Shown one piece after another: positions 32,275 to 43,477 of a DNA stretch of 64,000 nucleotides (positions are counted from its first letter, which is position 1; the number at the start of each line of letters is the position of its first letter). Both the position numbers and the translations under genes were made by a program. The notes below the pieces were generated by a model. It was not told where the DNA came from. It ran no database searches and worked only from the letters and a program-made list of their open reading frames with translations. This DNA comes from Closterium sp. NIES-65 (lineage: Eukaryota; Streptophyta; Zygnematophyceae; Desmidiales; Closteriaceae), in NCBI GenBank assembly GCA_948144175.1, contig CANXME010002048.1:372001-436000 (forward strand), read 5' to 3'.

Positions 32275-35200
32275 CTAGGAGCGAGCAGCGGAGGGAGCAC
32301 GGGAGGATGTTGGGGGCGAGGAGAGGGCGGCAACAGCAGACGCGACGGTGGGCAGGGTGGAGGTGAGCAAGGGGAAGGAGGGCAGCGTGGGGTCGGTGAG
32401 GGGCGTGACTGAGGGGGAGAGCCATGGCATGACTGCCGAGGCAAAGGTTTCAAAGCGCGATGAGAGAATCGCCTCCCAGTCCACCTGCCGACGTTTGGGG
32501 AGAGCAGGGAAGGGGGGGATGGAGATGGGTGGGGCGGGGTAAGGATTCGTGAGGACAGGCGAGTTTACAAGAAGGATAAAACGGTGGACATGAGCGCGGG
32601 CAGGCAGAAGCGGTGACAACACATGCAGAAATGCCACACATGTGTCTCTTGCTCCCTTCCACACATGTGCTGGAGTGCATGCCTGCCCCCACACACATGC
32701 AACAGGCCTGCACATCGCCATAACCCCAACGCTCCACAGAACCAGATAAGAAAGTCACAGACGTGAAACCGCATCGATTCCCACAAACCTGCAGTTTGCG
32801 CGGAATGGTGGCGGTGACCTGCAGCTAGGTGAGGCGATTATTAAATTGAGTAACGTCTCAGCACACGCACAGCTTACACACCTGCAGTTTGGCCGGGATG
32901 GTGGCGGTGACCTGAAGTTGGGCCGCGAGGAAGAGAGCCAGTGTCACCACATACCCCACCATGGCTGTTCCACGTGCCAGTGGCATGAAGTTGTACCTGC
33001 AGCAGAGGGAGTGGTGCAGTGGTGCAGAATGGTGCAAGAGTTATGCAGAGAGCCAGTGTCACCACATACCCCACCATGGCCGTTCCCCGTGCCAACGGCA
33101 TGAAGTTGTACCTGCAGCAGAGGGAGTGGTGCAGTGTGGTGCAGAATGGTGCAAGAGTTATGCAGAGAGCCAGTGTCACCACATACCCCACCATGGCCGT
33201 TCCCCGTGCCAACGGCATGAAGTTGTACCTGCAGCAGAGGGAGTGGTGCAGAGCGGTGCAATGATGGAATGGTGGCTTACAGCTACAGAGGCAGCCCGCT
33301 GCAGCCTGCAGCTCCAATGAACAAATCAAATACGACACAGGCCAGCCACTGATAGATGGTGTAAATATATGCGGCCTATAATGACGAGACAACGGCATCA
33401 AGACAAGCAAAGTGTTGAAGGGGTGCTTGGAGTTCAGGCTTTCATGGTAAGGTATGGAGTTTAGGATGCATGGTTACCAGTAGTAGGCGAGGCGCAGCAC
33501 GGCTCGCTGGAATCGTGCCATAGAAGGACCAAGAGGCGGCCTCCATGCCCCCCCCTGCATCTTCTCCCCCACCACTGCGCACAAGTCCTGGGTTGGCCAG
33601 GGTGGGAAAGGGGGAGGAGAGGACAGAGAGAGCACAGGAGGGAGGAGGGCAGGGCTAGAACTGGAGAAGCTTTCTTCTCACTGCTCCCCTTTCAGCAGCC
33701 GTGCTGCCAGCATGACTCTGACATGAAACAACTGCAGAGTGTGACAATACCTTCAGCGGGGTACGATCAGGAGGGGAATCACAGAGGCCGCACACTGGCA
33801 CATGCATCCGTGCGTCACGCTGCTAGCTGTCAGAAGCACACTTCCTGCCACGTCCGCAGCATTCACACCATTGGCCCTCCCTCACCAAAAACCCACCCCA
33901 CCCCACCCCACCCCACTCTACCCCATCCCACCCCATCCCACCCCACCCCACCCCACTCCACCCCATCCCACCCCATCCCACCCCACCCCACCCAACCCCA
34001 TTCTACCCCACGCACCTCCCATGCAGCTGCCATCTCTGCGTCGTAGTCCGCCCAGCGTGAGGGCGTGCCGGGCGTGCGGATGGCAAAGTCAAACCCCGTG
34101 GGGCTGCGGGCGCATGCAGAGAGAGGGCGCGTGAGAGAAACAGCACGGGAACGGGGAGGTGCGTGAGGGGAAAAACGGAAGGCAGAGTTATTAAGGAAGG
34201 ACATGAAAGGAAAGCAGGTTGAGGAGGACAGTGTGAGTATGCTAGGGTGATGAATGGGAAACGAGAAGAGGACAATGGAACCGAGATAGCAGAAGGGACT
34301 GAGAGAGCTAAGGGGGTTGAGAGAGCTAAGGGGGTTGAGAGAGCTAAGGGGGTTGAAAGAGCTAAGGGGGTTGAGAGAGCTAAGGGGGTTGAGAGAGCTA
34401 AGGGGGTTGAGAGAGCTAAGGGGGTTGAGAGAGCTAAGGGGGTTGAGAGAGCTAAGGGGGTTGAAAGAGCTAAGGGGGTTGAGAGAGCTAAGGGGGTTGA
34501 GAGAGCTAAGGGGGATGAGAGAGCTAAGGGGGATGAGAGAGCTAAGGGGGTTGAGAGAGCTAAGGGGGTTGAGAGAGCTAAGGGGGTTGAGAGAGCTAAG
34601 GGGGTTGAGAGAGCTAAGGGGGTTGAGAGAGCTAAGGGGGTTGAGAGAGCTAAGGGGGTTGAGAGAGCTAAGGGGGTTGAGAGAGCTAAGGGGGTTGAAA
34701 GAGCTAAGGGGGTTGAAAGAGCTAAGGGCGAGAGCAAAGTGGACTGAGAGGAGAATGAGGACAGAGAGCAATCGGCTGGGCTGCTTACGTCTTCACAAGG
34801 GTGAGTCGTGTGCCCTCGAGAACCTTCCTGGAAGGGTGGAAAATGACACAAGTGACACATGCAGGCAGAAAGAGGAACGGACAAAGGTGGTCAGAGCAGT
34901 GGAAGCAGGAAGTGGATTGAGAAAACAGTGGGTTCTCAGTAAGGCGAGACAGACTCACTACAACCACTCAAAAGCAGTAACTCAAGCTCATCCATGCTCA
35001 GCCACTCACCCCGGGTCCACCATGCTGTAGCAGGGCGTGACGATCCAGAAATCCTCCCCCACCACCCGATACAGATCCTCACACGCCTTGGCCGAGGCCA
35101 CCTGTGAGCCAAGGGGCGGGTGCCGGAGAGAGGTTCGGAGAGAGGGTGGGTGAGTGGGGAACTGGGATAGGAGAGTGACGAGAGGGAGAAAGGAAAGGTT

Positions 35201-38200
35201 TATCCTGAGGCTACAACAAGGATTAGCATGGGTGGGTGAGAGAGCCAATGGATAAGAACGGATTCAGACGGGGCGGCATGGAAAGAATGGGTTTGGAGTG
35301 GAGGAGTATAATTTGAGCGCAGGGGGGCTAAGAGAGTGGGTGAACTGACAGCTGCTTTCTGGGCGGGTGCATCAACGGCCACTCGGTTGTTAGCAGCGTT
35401 GTGCACCGCACCCGACCGCAGCATCTCCTCCTTCATTATTGCAAACGCCCTGTGAGCACCCCGCACACAGGCACACACAGGCAGGCACACAGTCCTTAGG
35501 CGCCTCCAAAACTACTTAACTATGGCATTGCCATGCGCGCAGCGGAGACGAAGGCAGAAAATGAAGGAGGAGTTGAGAGACCAAATGATGTAGACACGAA
35601 TGGCAGGGGGGATGCACACACAAATAACAGCACTGAGAGGTGAGGTGGGGGACGGTAGGGTAGCAAGGAGGGTATGAGTTGAGAGGGAGCGCACCTGTCG
35701 AAGTTAGCATGGTAGCGCACCACCTTAGTCTGCCCGATAAGTATGGGTGTGTGAGACCCAAAGCCCGCTCGAAACTCTTTCTCCCTGCGACACAAGGGTA
35801 GCGACGGGAGGTTGTATGTGACGGGAGAGGTCACTGATACAATCACAACACACTCTGCTACGCATCCCATAGAGTCACACCCAGCACACACGACCATGAT
35901 ATGATACTGCCGCAATGTCCTTGAGAAACTCACGGCCTGGACTTGTCCTTAACTCCAGCAAACGAGGCATCATCCATGCGACATGTCTTGCATGCACTAA
36001 CTAATCACGTGAGCATGTCCACCCATACAGCCCGGTCACTCACACAGCTCTGACACTGCTTTCTGAGTCGACCAAAAAACCATGCATGCAGCATGCCTCA
36101 CATCATCACACTACTCACGTGAGCATGTCCACCCATACAGCCGGGTCACACGGCTCTGACAGCTGCCTCCAGCGCACAGCAATGGAGTATGCATCCCTCC
36201 ACCCCTTTATCTGCACTCCCTTTGTTGTCACACCCCCCTTCCCTTGCCCTGCGCCTGAGCCTGCCCCAACCCCTGCTGCGCTTGCAGAGACACCTTTCCC
36301 TCCGCTTCCACCTCCTCCTTTCCCCCGCCCTCCTCCCTTTCCGCCCTTGCTCTTCCCTCCTTTTCCCCCACCACTTTTCCCTCCCTTCCTCCTCTCCTCC
36401 TGACTTCTGCTTCCGCCTGCCACTGCCTCGCTTCCACTGCTGCTACCCCCATCATCCATCAGAGAATCGTCCAAATGAAGTGATGACACGTCATCAGAGG
36501 AAGGCACAGGAGACAATGACACGTCAGCAGATGATGACTTGGAGAAGGACGACATGTCAGTGCCTCCATCCTCCAGCTCAGCAAGAACGGCTGCTGCTGC
36601 AGCGGAAGCAGGAGATGCGCTACCAGCAGCTGTAGCAGCAGCGGCAGCAGCTGTAGCAGCGGCAGCCTCCTCCTCGCGCTGTTCCCAATCGGCTGCTACA
36701 GCCTGGGCGATTTCTATGGCAGCAAGGCCCGCCATGCGATACTGGCAGGAAACAACATGCATCACGGGTGGACGGGGCATCGCAAAGGTCCAAGAGGCAG
36801 GCATGAAGGAACGGGAGGAGAGGAGAGTGGGCGGGATGGTGGGGATCAGATGTGCGTGTCTATGTAAAGGTTTCTCCAACAGACAGGCATCGCAGGATAT
36901 ACAGGATAACACTGTGTGATATCTTTGTGTGGAGGCAGATTTATTTCACCGAATAGTTCAAGAGGCACTTCTAAATCCCACCCGGCGGACGTTGGCGTGG
37001 AAGCCAGGGCATGAGTACTGCGTGAGCCGGCCTCTCCGATCAACTCCAGCAGCCTATGCACCTCGGGATTCCCACTGTGTGAGAGTCACAGGTACATGCA
37101 CTAGAGTCTCACCTGGCGGACGTTGGCATGGAAGCCAGGGCACGAGTACTGCGTGAGCCGGCCTATCCGATCAGCTAGTTCCAGCAGCCTTTGCACCTCG
37201 GGATTCCCACAGCTCTTGCCGCCCCCACCGCCACCACCGCCGCCACTGCCGCTGCTGCCACCGCCGCTGCTGCTGCCCCCTGCAGCAGAGGAGGCTTTCT
37301 TGCCCAGACGCACGGCGATGGAGGGTGGGACTGGCTGGGTGGTGTAGCCTGGGAAGAGCAGCGTGGGGGGAAGCTTCTTGCACCACGCTTCCTGTGGATT
37401 AGAAGAGGCAGTTGAAGGGAGGGTTGTACGGACAGGATAACACAGACCATGTTCGTCCATATATTGTGCAACAGATGCAAAACACAAAAACTGGTATGTA
37501 GAATAAGATTGCAGCATAGATGGACACGCAATGAGCAAGCGTGGCCTGACCTTGAAGAAGGGGTCAAGGTCCCTGTCGAGGCTGAAGTGGGCGAGCGGCT
37601 GCGAGTGCTTGGAGAGCGTGTAAAGGGCAATCTTTGCCAAGTCCCAAAACACAGATAGGGAGGAGTACAATAGGTGGTTGTGCTCTCACCTTGAAGAAGG
37701 GTTCAAGGTCCCTGTCGAGGCTGAAGTGGGAGAGCGGCTGAAAGTGCTTGGAGAGCGTGTAAAGTGCAATGCCAACTCTCATAACACATATACAAAGGAG
37801 TCCTATGGGTGAGTGTGCTCTGACCTTGAAGAAGGGGTCGAGGTCTCTGTCAAGGCTGAAGTGGGCGAGCGGGTGGGAGTGCTTGGAGAGAGTGTAGAGA
37901 GCAATCTCGCGCTGGTAGAAGCCGAGGAACTGCAGCAGCTTCGACTCCGAGTCTGTCTCCACGCCCAGCATCTCATCATACGTGCGCACCTGGTGGGGGA
38001 GGGGATCAGGGAAGGGGAAAGGGACAGGGGCAGGGGGAAGGTGACTCGTGAGTCGTCTAAAAAGCCATCGTGCAGCAGCAAGCCCGTATCACAAGACAAG
38101 GCGTATGTATGCTCCAGCATGCGATGCATTTCCTCGTCACTTTGAGTGTTCCCCCACACCACATGACACGATCACCACCCTTTGTATCTCCCCCCACACG

Positions 38201-38464
38201 ACACACTCACGGCAGTGGCCAACTCATTCCCCTCACGAGTGACCCACTCACGGCAGTGGCCTACTCATTCCCCTCACGAGTGACCCACTCACGGCAGTGG
38301 CCTACTCATTCCCCTCACGAGTGACCCACTCACGGCAGTGGCGTATTCCCCCACGGCATGCTCGGAGGAGGCATACGAGTACATGAGCTCGATGTTGCTC
38401 CTCTCCAACCTCAGCCCCTTTTGCGCCATCTGGGACGCGCCTCTGGTGTGGTGCCACAGAGCGT

Positions 38465-38523
<59 letters not shown>

Positions 38524-41500
38524 CGGGGGGAAACAGCAGCACGAGACGCACGGAAGGGAAATGGATGATTTTTTAGGCGCCTCAAAGCTCGATGTTGCTC
38601 CTCTCCAGCCTCAGCCCTTTATGCGCCATCTGTGACGCGCCCCTGGTGCCACGGATGGAGGGGAGGGGGTGCAGCAGTGGGGGGAGGGAAGGGGTTGGGG
38701 AAGCAGTAGCACAAGACGCACGAAAGGGAGGTGGATGTATGTGTCAGGTAGGGTGAAGAGGCGGGATGCGAGAAGTGAGTGGCGAGAGAGTGAGCGAAGG
38801 AAGAGGTGGGTAAGATTTGTTGCTCTGCATAACTGTAGCACTTATTCATACATGCATAGGGGTGGGGGGAAGGGGGGCGCGGAGGGGAAAGGGGGGAGGG
38901 AGGGAAAGGGGGGAAGGTGGGGAAGTGGGAAAACGAGGGGAGGGAAGCGGGGAAAGGGGATGCGAAGGCATGTGGTTGCTGACTCACCTGTGGTCGCCCA
39001 CGCCATGCTTGAGCAGCGCCCAGTAGCGGTACACCGTCGCAAAGCTGCAGTGCCGAGAGGGGCAACGTGACCTTTGAAAATTCCTTGAAGTCACAGCAAT
39101 ATGTGTGGCGCTCACCTGTGGTCGCCCACGCCGTGCTTGAGCAGCGCCCAGTAGCGGTACACCGTGGCAAAGCTGCAGTGCCGCGAGGGGCGAGGGGAAG
39201 AATGGAGGGGGGGTTGGACAGGAGACGCTGTAAGACGAGGGGAGCACGTGGGATATAACCAAGGCGGGGTAATGGAGAGGCGGGGGCAGATACTGGCAAT
39301 ATCCACATTTGCACGATCCCTTCGCTTGGAAAGCAAAACACTCACCTTGAGTCCGCGTCCAATGCCTTCTGGTAGCACTTGGCTGCGTTTTCTGCATCGC
39401 CGTACTCCTTATAAGCCTGCCCCATGTTAACCCACGCATCCTTGAAATCTGCGCGCAGGGCCACAGCCTTCTTGTACGCCGCAACGCCCTCCATGCACGC
39501 CCCTGTGCCCGTCAGCGCCAAGCCCTGCAGGAGAGATGACAAAGAAGGGGAGGGGTGGCATGGAGGCACGCGAGGAATAGGAGAGGAATGAGGAGGTGGA
39601 ACGCGTTACACAAGCGGGTAACCGAGGTGGGAAAGCAGGACTGACGGACATTCAGCGTCGAAGTGGAGGGCGAAGAAGAATGTGGGAGGAAAGAAGCTCG
39701 GATGATATGCAGCCTGCCATGATGAGATTTACAGCCCTCCGATCCCATCACAGGGCGTCGTCAGCGCGTGGCAGCCATGGTGGCCGTACAACCAGTCAGT
39801 GGTGGTTACTGGGAGAAGAGACGCAGTACCAGGAAGTTATACGCGTTGGCATCTTTCGGATTGGAATCCAGAGAGGTCTTTAGATCCGAAATGGCTGCAC
39901 GGTAGTTGCGCTGCTTCACATACACCACTCCTGCACGCACACACACAGACAGCACAGCAGCACGCAGACATTGCAGCAGCACACACAGATACCACAGCAG
40001 CAACACAGCAGTGTGGGCATTGAAAAGGTGCACTTTCAGTGCTTCAGTGTACCTCCTCAATACACTTGAGACGATAACATGCTCTCATACAAAAATGAAA
40101 ATTGCCAAGAGGCAAGCAGCCAGGACTCAAGGCAGCTCCACGTGCAATGGAGGCAAGCTGCACCTGAAAGAGCCTCATCTCATTCACACACCAAGGACCA
40201 CCCCATCCTTTCCGCACAGCAAGAGCACAGCAAGACACTCACCCCTCTCAGCTAGCACATCCGTGGACGAGGGGTCGATGGTGAACGCTCGAGTGAAATC
40301 CTCAATCACCTGAACGTGCAGCAAGGACCACATACATATATCAAGTTGACTTTTGAGTCGACTCAAAAGTCACCTAGCAAGAAGCACACACATATATCAG
40401 TACGTCACACAGAGAACGGCGAGGGGGAAGCGGGGAGGGAGTAGGCGAACAAAGAGGGGCATTAGCTCGTTATAAATCACTCAGTTCAACTGCCCTATTC
40501 ACTTCTCACCTCGTCCATCTGCCCCAGAGCAGCCCTCGCCTGCGCTCGCCGCTTCCACGCCTCTGCTGCCCGCGGCTCAATCTCAATCGCCTGAGATAAA
40601 ATAAGAGGACAGCAAAGACATGCATTAGCTGGAGGAATGAATGCAAACGCACTGTTTTCTGACGAATTATACAGCAAGCATGTAAAACTTACAGCAGTGA
40701 AATCAGCCACGGCCTCTTTGAGCTTGCGCTGCAGAGCCCGTGCTGTGCCCCGCCCCACCAGCGCACCCAGCGCCCGCCCGTCTGTCTCCAGAACCTGCAC
40801 GCAATACAGAAGGAAGGTGGGTTCAGTTCAGGAGAAGCAGCAGCCACTGTCCAGATGAAAAAAATTGATCGAACCAATAAGAGACAGACAAAGGAACGTG
40901 GTTGGTTGTGTTGTGATAGGCTGATAGCGATGTACCTGATTGAAGGTCTTGACAGCATCGTCAAGCTTGCCTGAATTGACCTGCCAAGGGAAACAGGAAC
41001 GACCTGAAAGGTGAACTGATAATGACGAGGCACTTACGACGCACACAATATGCTCTACTATGCAGCGCTCCTGCGTTCAGCTTAGAAGAGGCTGGATGTG
41101 GAAAGGTCAACGAAAAAACGCAATGTAATTTCTTTTTTTCTTACTTGGTTGATCCCAAGGGAAATCAACAAATCCAATGCCAGGCTGCCGCGTGCTCCTC
41201 CCAACCCCTTCCCTCCGCCACTGCTCCCTTTCCCTCTGTCCTCGCCTCCGCCACTCCCTTCCCTTCTCTCTCCTTCTCGACCCCCCTTCTTCTTCCCCTC
41301 TTTCTTCTGCTCCTTAGGTGAAGCATCTCCCCGCGCCTCCACAGTTGCAACCTCCCCATTGGCCCCCTTCTCTTTTGCACTACGTGATGATGCATCCCCA
41401 GAGCCCGTCTCTACAATCACACACCCATTCTGGGCAGCAGAAGTGGCAGCAGGAGCGCGATGTGAGGACGAGGGAGACGGTGTGGGAGGGGGATTCGCAG

Positions 41501-42425
41501 AGGAAGGAGACGCAGGAGACGCGTTTGCAGAGGGAGTCTGCTGAGAGGGAGAAGCGAGCTTGGGCGTTGGGGATAGCGGGGAGGAGGGGTCGAGGGAGAG
41601 CGTGTGCAGGCGCAGCGCGAACTCAAGGTCAACGCAGGAGGACGCGGGGAGGGGAGTGGTGGCGGCAGCGCTACTGCCGGTGGTGGTTGCGGCTTGGTAG
41701 CCTTGGGTGAAGGCGGCCTTGGCTTCGTCCTTCTTGCCCAACGCCAGCCACGCCGCACCTGCATCGCCAACACGGGAGAAACGAGGAAAGAATAAGATAT
41801 GCCAGTCAAAACAAAGAGAGACTCGGTCAATTCAGCGAGTACACACGATCCGTTTTCACAACAGCGTTCAATGAGTGATCAATGAGGCAGGCGACAGTCA
41901 CGGGGCAGCACGCCGGCCATTTTTCTCGGAAAGGCAGGGAACAGGGGACCTCGAAACAGAGGAGCGGCGAGCGGGGTGGAAGTGCGGGTCACCTTGGCGC
42001 ATGAAGGCGAGAGGCTGGTTTGGAGCGAGCTGCGTGGCCCTCATAGCGTCCTTGAGCGCGTGCTTGTTGAGATCCAAGTGCAGATAGCACCACGCGCGAT
42101 TGCTGCACAAATCAGATTGAAAACGTAGGGGGGGTGGGTCATATGAAAAGATTCGTTCATGATCGTTGGAGTGAAGTGGTAATTTGAGATAACCCCTTGA
42201 AAATGCAGAAATCTCTGACAGACTGTAATTCAACCACATTCTCGCTAAACAGAACCAAATTGATGGTAATTGAGATGAATAGAGGTTTGAAACGCACCAG
42301 AGGAACATCGCGACTTCGGCTGGACTCCTGCTGGCCTCTTCCGCCTCCGTTATTTGCGCAGTCAGCAGCTTAACGGCGCGCGACCACTGCTGCTGAGCGC
42401 AAGCCTCGACCACCTCCTGCGCCAT
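32275..42425 (-). CDS. SRFR1: SRFR1-like tetratricopeptide-repeat protein
   Basis: Plant SRFR1 is a TPR protein that restrains immune-receptor signalling; animals have the related TTC13. Exons on minus: 42425-42298, 42102-41993, 41758-41145, 40980-40936, 40794-40693, 40590-40510, 40309-40243, 39930-39830, 39524-39346, 39172-39116, 38442-38334, 37989-37825, 37391-37113, 36741-36119, 35784-35695, 35449-35350, 35101-35010, 34827-34789, 34103-34016, 33587-33478, 32996-32882, 32484-32275. Phases agree at the joints checked. Exons 1-9 hold TPR-type helices (CNRAWCYLHLDLNKHALKDA; AWVNMGQAYKEYGDAENAAK). The second half has the family core: GWRDAYSIAVRWRQLSEPCDP, GFGSHTPILIGQTKVVRY, VVGEDFWIVTPCYS, LEGTRLTL, FDFAIRTPGTPSRWADYD, YNFMPLARGTAMVGYVV and VDWEAILSSRFE. 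Ser/Gly/Lys-rich inserts in exons 3, 13 and 14 are likely disordered. Start: first Met of a fitting TPR helix. I see no signal peptide. Confidence 0.88.
32790..33250 (-). repeat. Copies of the YNFMPLARGTAMVG exon
   Basis: The working exon (32,996-32,882) has two upstream partial copies with acceptor (starts near 33,111 and 33,228, reading YNFMPLARGTAMVGYVVTLAL before diverging) and a downstream copy of its end (VTATIP.KLQ) near 32,840-32,795. The upstream copies repeat at about 117 bp. Confidence 0.87.
34299..34733 (-). repeat. 18-bp minisatellite in an SRFR1-like intron
   Basis: About 24 copies of GGGGTTGAGAGAGCTAAG. As 18 is a multiple of three, long open frames arise on both strands; they are not genes. 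Confidence 0.93.
36982..37073 (-). repeat. Partial copy of the PGFHANVRQ exon
   Basis: Repeats the end of the exon at 37,391-37,113 (NPEVHRLLEL and the HANVR coding region) downstream of its donor. A short copy of the next exon's end plus donor (ctcacgtgagcatgtcc) lies at about 36,005-36,034. Confidence 0.8.
37550..37780 (-). repeat. Two copies of the SLDRDLDPFFK exon end
   Basis: The end of the exon at 37,989-37,825 (ALYTLSKHSHPLAHFSLDRD) with its donor side is repeated at about 37,770-37,690 and 37,635-37,555, unit about 135 bp. Confidence 0.88.
38204..38344 (-). repeat. 41-bp repeat of an exon end and its splice donor
   Basis: Units beginning CACTCACGGCAGTGGCCTAC at 38,204, 38,245, 38,286 and 38,327. 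The last is the real donor of the exon at 38,442-38,334; the other three are copies of the exon's last bases plus GTGAGTG further into the intron, so four near-equal donors stand in a row. Confidence 0.9.
38379..38650 (-). repeat. Exon-start copy joined by a palindrome remnant, with a 59-G run
   Basis: 38,379-38,450 (exon with CTCGATGTTGCTCCTC) is repeated at 38,588-38,655. The junction carries TTTTTTAGGCGCCTCAAAG, a damaged member of the TTTTGAG-GCGC-CTCAAAA palindrome family. An uninterrupted run of 59 G (38,465-38,523) lies between the copies, directly upstream (on minus) of the exon acceptor. Confidence 0.85.
38988..39044 (-). repeat. Complete second copy of the 57-bp ALLKHGVGDH exon
   Basis: Same length and both splice sites (CTGCAG acceptor, CACAG|GTGAGT donor) as the exon at 39,172-39,116, with few changes; reads FATVYRYWALLKHGVGDHR. 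The two could be used alternatively or together. Confidence 0.85.
40340..40398. repeat. 24-bp perfect palindrome between direct repeats
   Basis: GACTTTTGAGTC followed by its exact complement at 40,348-40,371, in an intron 39 nt before an acceptor. It is flanked by imperfect direct repeats (AGCAAGGACCACATACATAT on the left, AGCAAGAAGCACACACATAT on the right). Confidence 0.88.
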
Positions 42426-43477
42426 ACCGGCGACGAGACGTGTGGCAGGAATTGACTAAGCTATGAAACAGAGAAACGGAAGCTTAACGAAATCAGTCTG
42501 TGCTCTACCCTTGTCGATCACCAGTCTCCAGAGCCCTCACAACCGCACAAAGTGAAGCCTAAAAGTCGTATCGTGGCTAGTAGGTCCGAGATACCAGAAT
42601 TGAATTCTTTCCTAAGTCTAGTCCAAACCCGATCTACAACTACTGATACATCAAGCTCACTCAACGGCGGAAAGTCGCTTTCACTCGACCAGCTTCACAG
42701 ATCTATGGTGCGAAGCCTGCTAACATGCAGGCCTGACAATCGACGTCCGTGAATCCCATTCGTTGCGACCGAGCCTACAAAGATGGAAGTCTGGAGAGCC
42801 GTTGCCTGATCTCAAAGGTGTCCATCTGCTGATCTGCCTGACGTCCGTCAAAACCTTGAGAAATTTGGCGAACGTACAAAGTTCGCACCCTCGACCTTGC
42901 AATCCGCGACATTCGCGACGTCGATTTGCGACAAGTGAATGGACCCCTGTTGGGAAATCCGTTGGCTTCCGTCAAGTGCGTCGTTCCACGTCGGATGCTG
43001 AACACCATGAAAATTGGGCCTAGTGCAACTCCTCCTACACCATGGAAATCACTTCAGTGTACGTTCTTTCTCCCACCAGGCTAGCCTAATAACGCATACT
43101 GGAAACTAGTGTTGCAAATCCTTCAAATGTAGTGTAGCCATTGTTGCTACTGTTCACAGAAACACTCTCAGTGAGGACGCGTCACCTCAACGCCGATCGC
43201 AGGATCGATCCTACGTAGGATCGATTTTTCACGTGGTTTAATTTGCATCTAGAAGTTTTTACTACGATGCGCGTAGTTTCAATGCGGTGGAAGATCGATA
43301 TTGAGATCGATCGCAGGATCGGCGTTCAGGTGACGCGTCCTAAGCCATTGCACCTACGTTGAGGCTTCTGATGATGATTGGTCTACGTTATGACTCCATA
43401 GTTAAATAATCACCACGTCTTGACGGCCGATTCGAAGTTCGCGTCCATCACATTTCCATGCAACATGTCAACATAGA
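42426..43477. promoter_or_regulatory. Shared upstream region of two divergent family members
   Basis: About 1.05 kb lies between the start codons of the SRFR1-like gene (minus) and gene A (plus), so both promoters and 5' leaders must fit here. No clear TATA box was seen. It holds a small inverted-repeat element at 43,174-43,341. Confidence 0.55.
43174..43341. mobile_element. 168-bp inverted-repeat (MITE-like) element
   Basis: Ends AGGACGCGTCACCTCAACGC and, on the other strand, AGGACGCGTCACCTGAACGC are terminal inverted repeats of 25 bp with one mismatch. The interior contains a 22-bp perfect palindrome, ATCGATCCTAC plus complement. No clear target duplication, so the family is not assigned. 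Confidence 0.72.

Noticed and set aside
33863-35030. Long frames on both strands rich in VERAKG or LSSLNP
   Set aside because: Product of the 18-bp minisatellite in an SRFR1-like intron.
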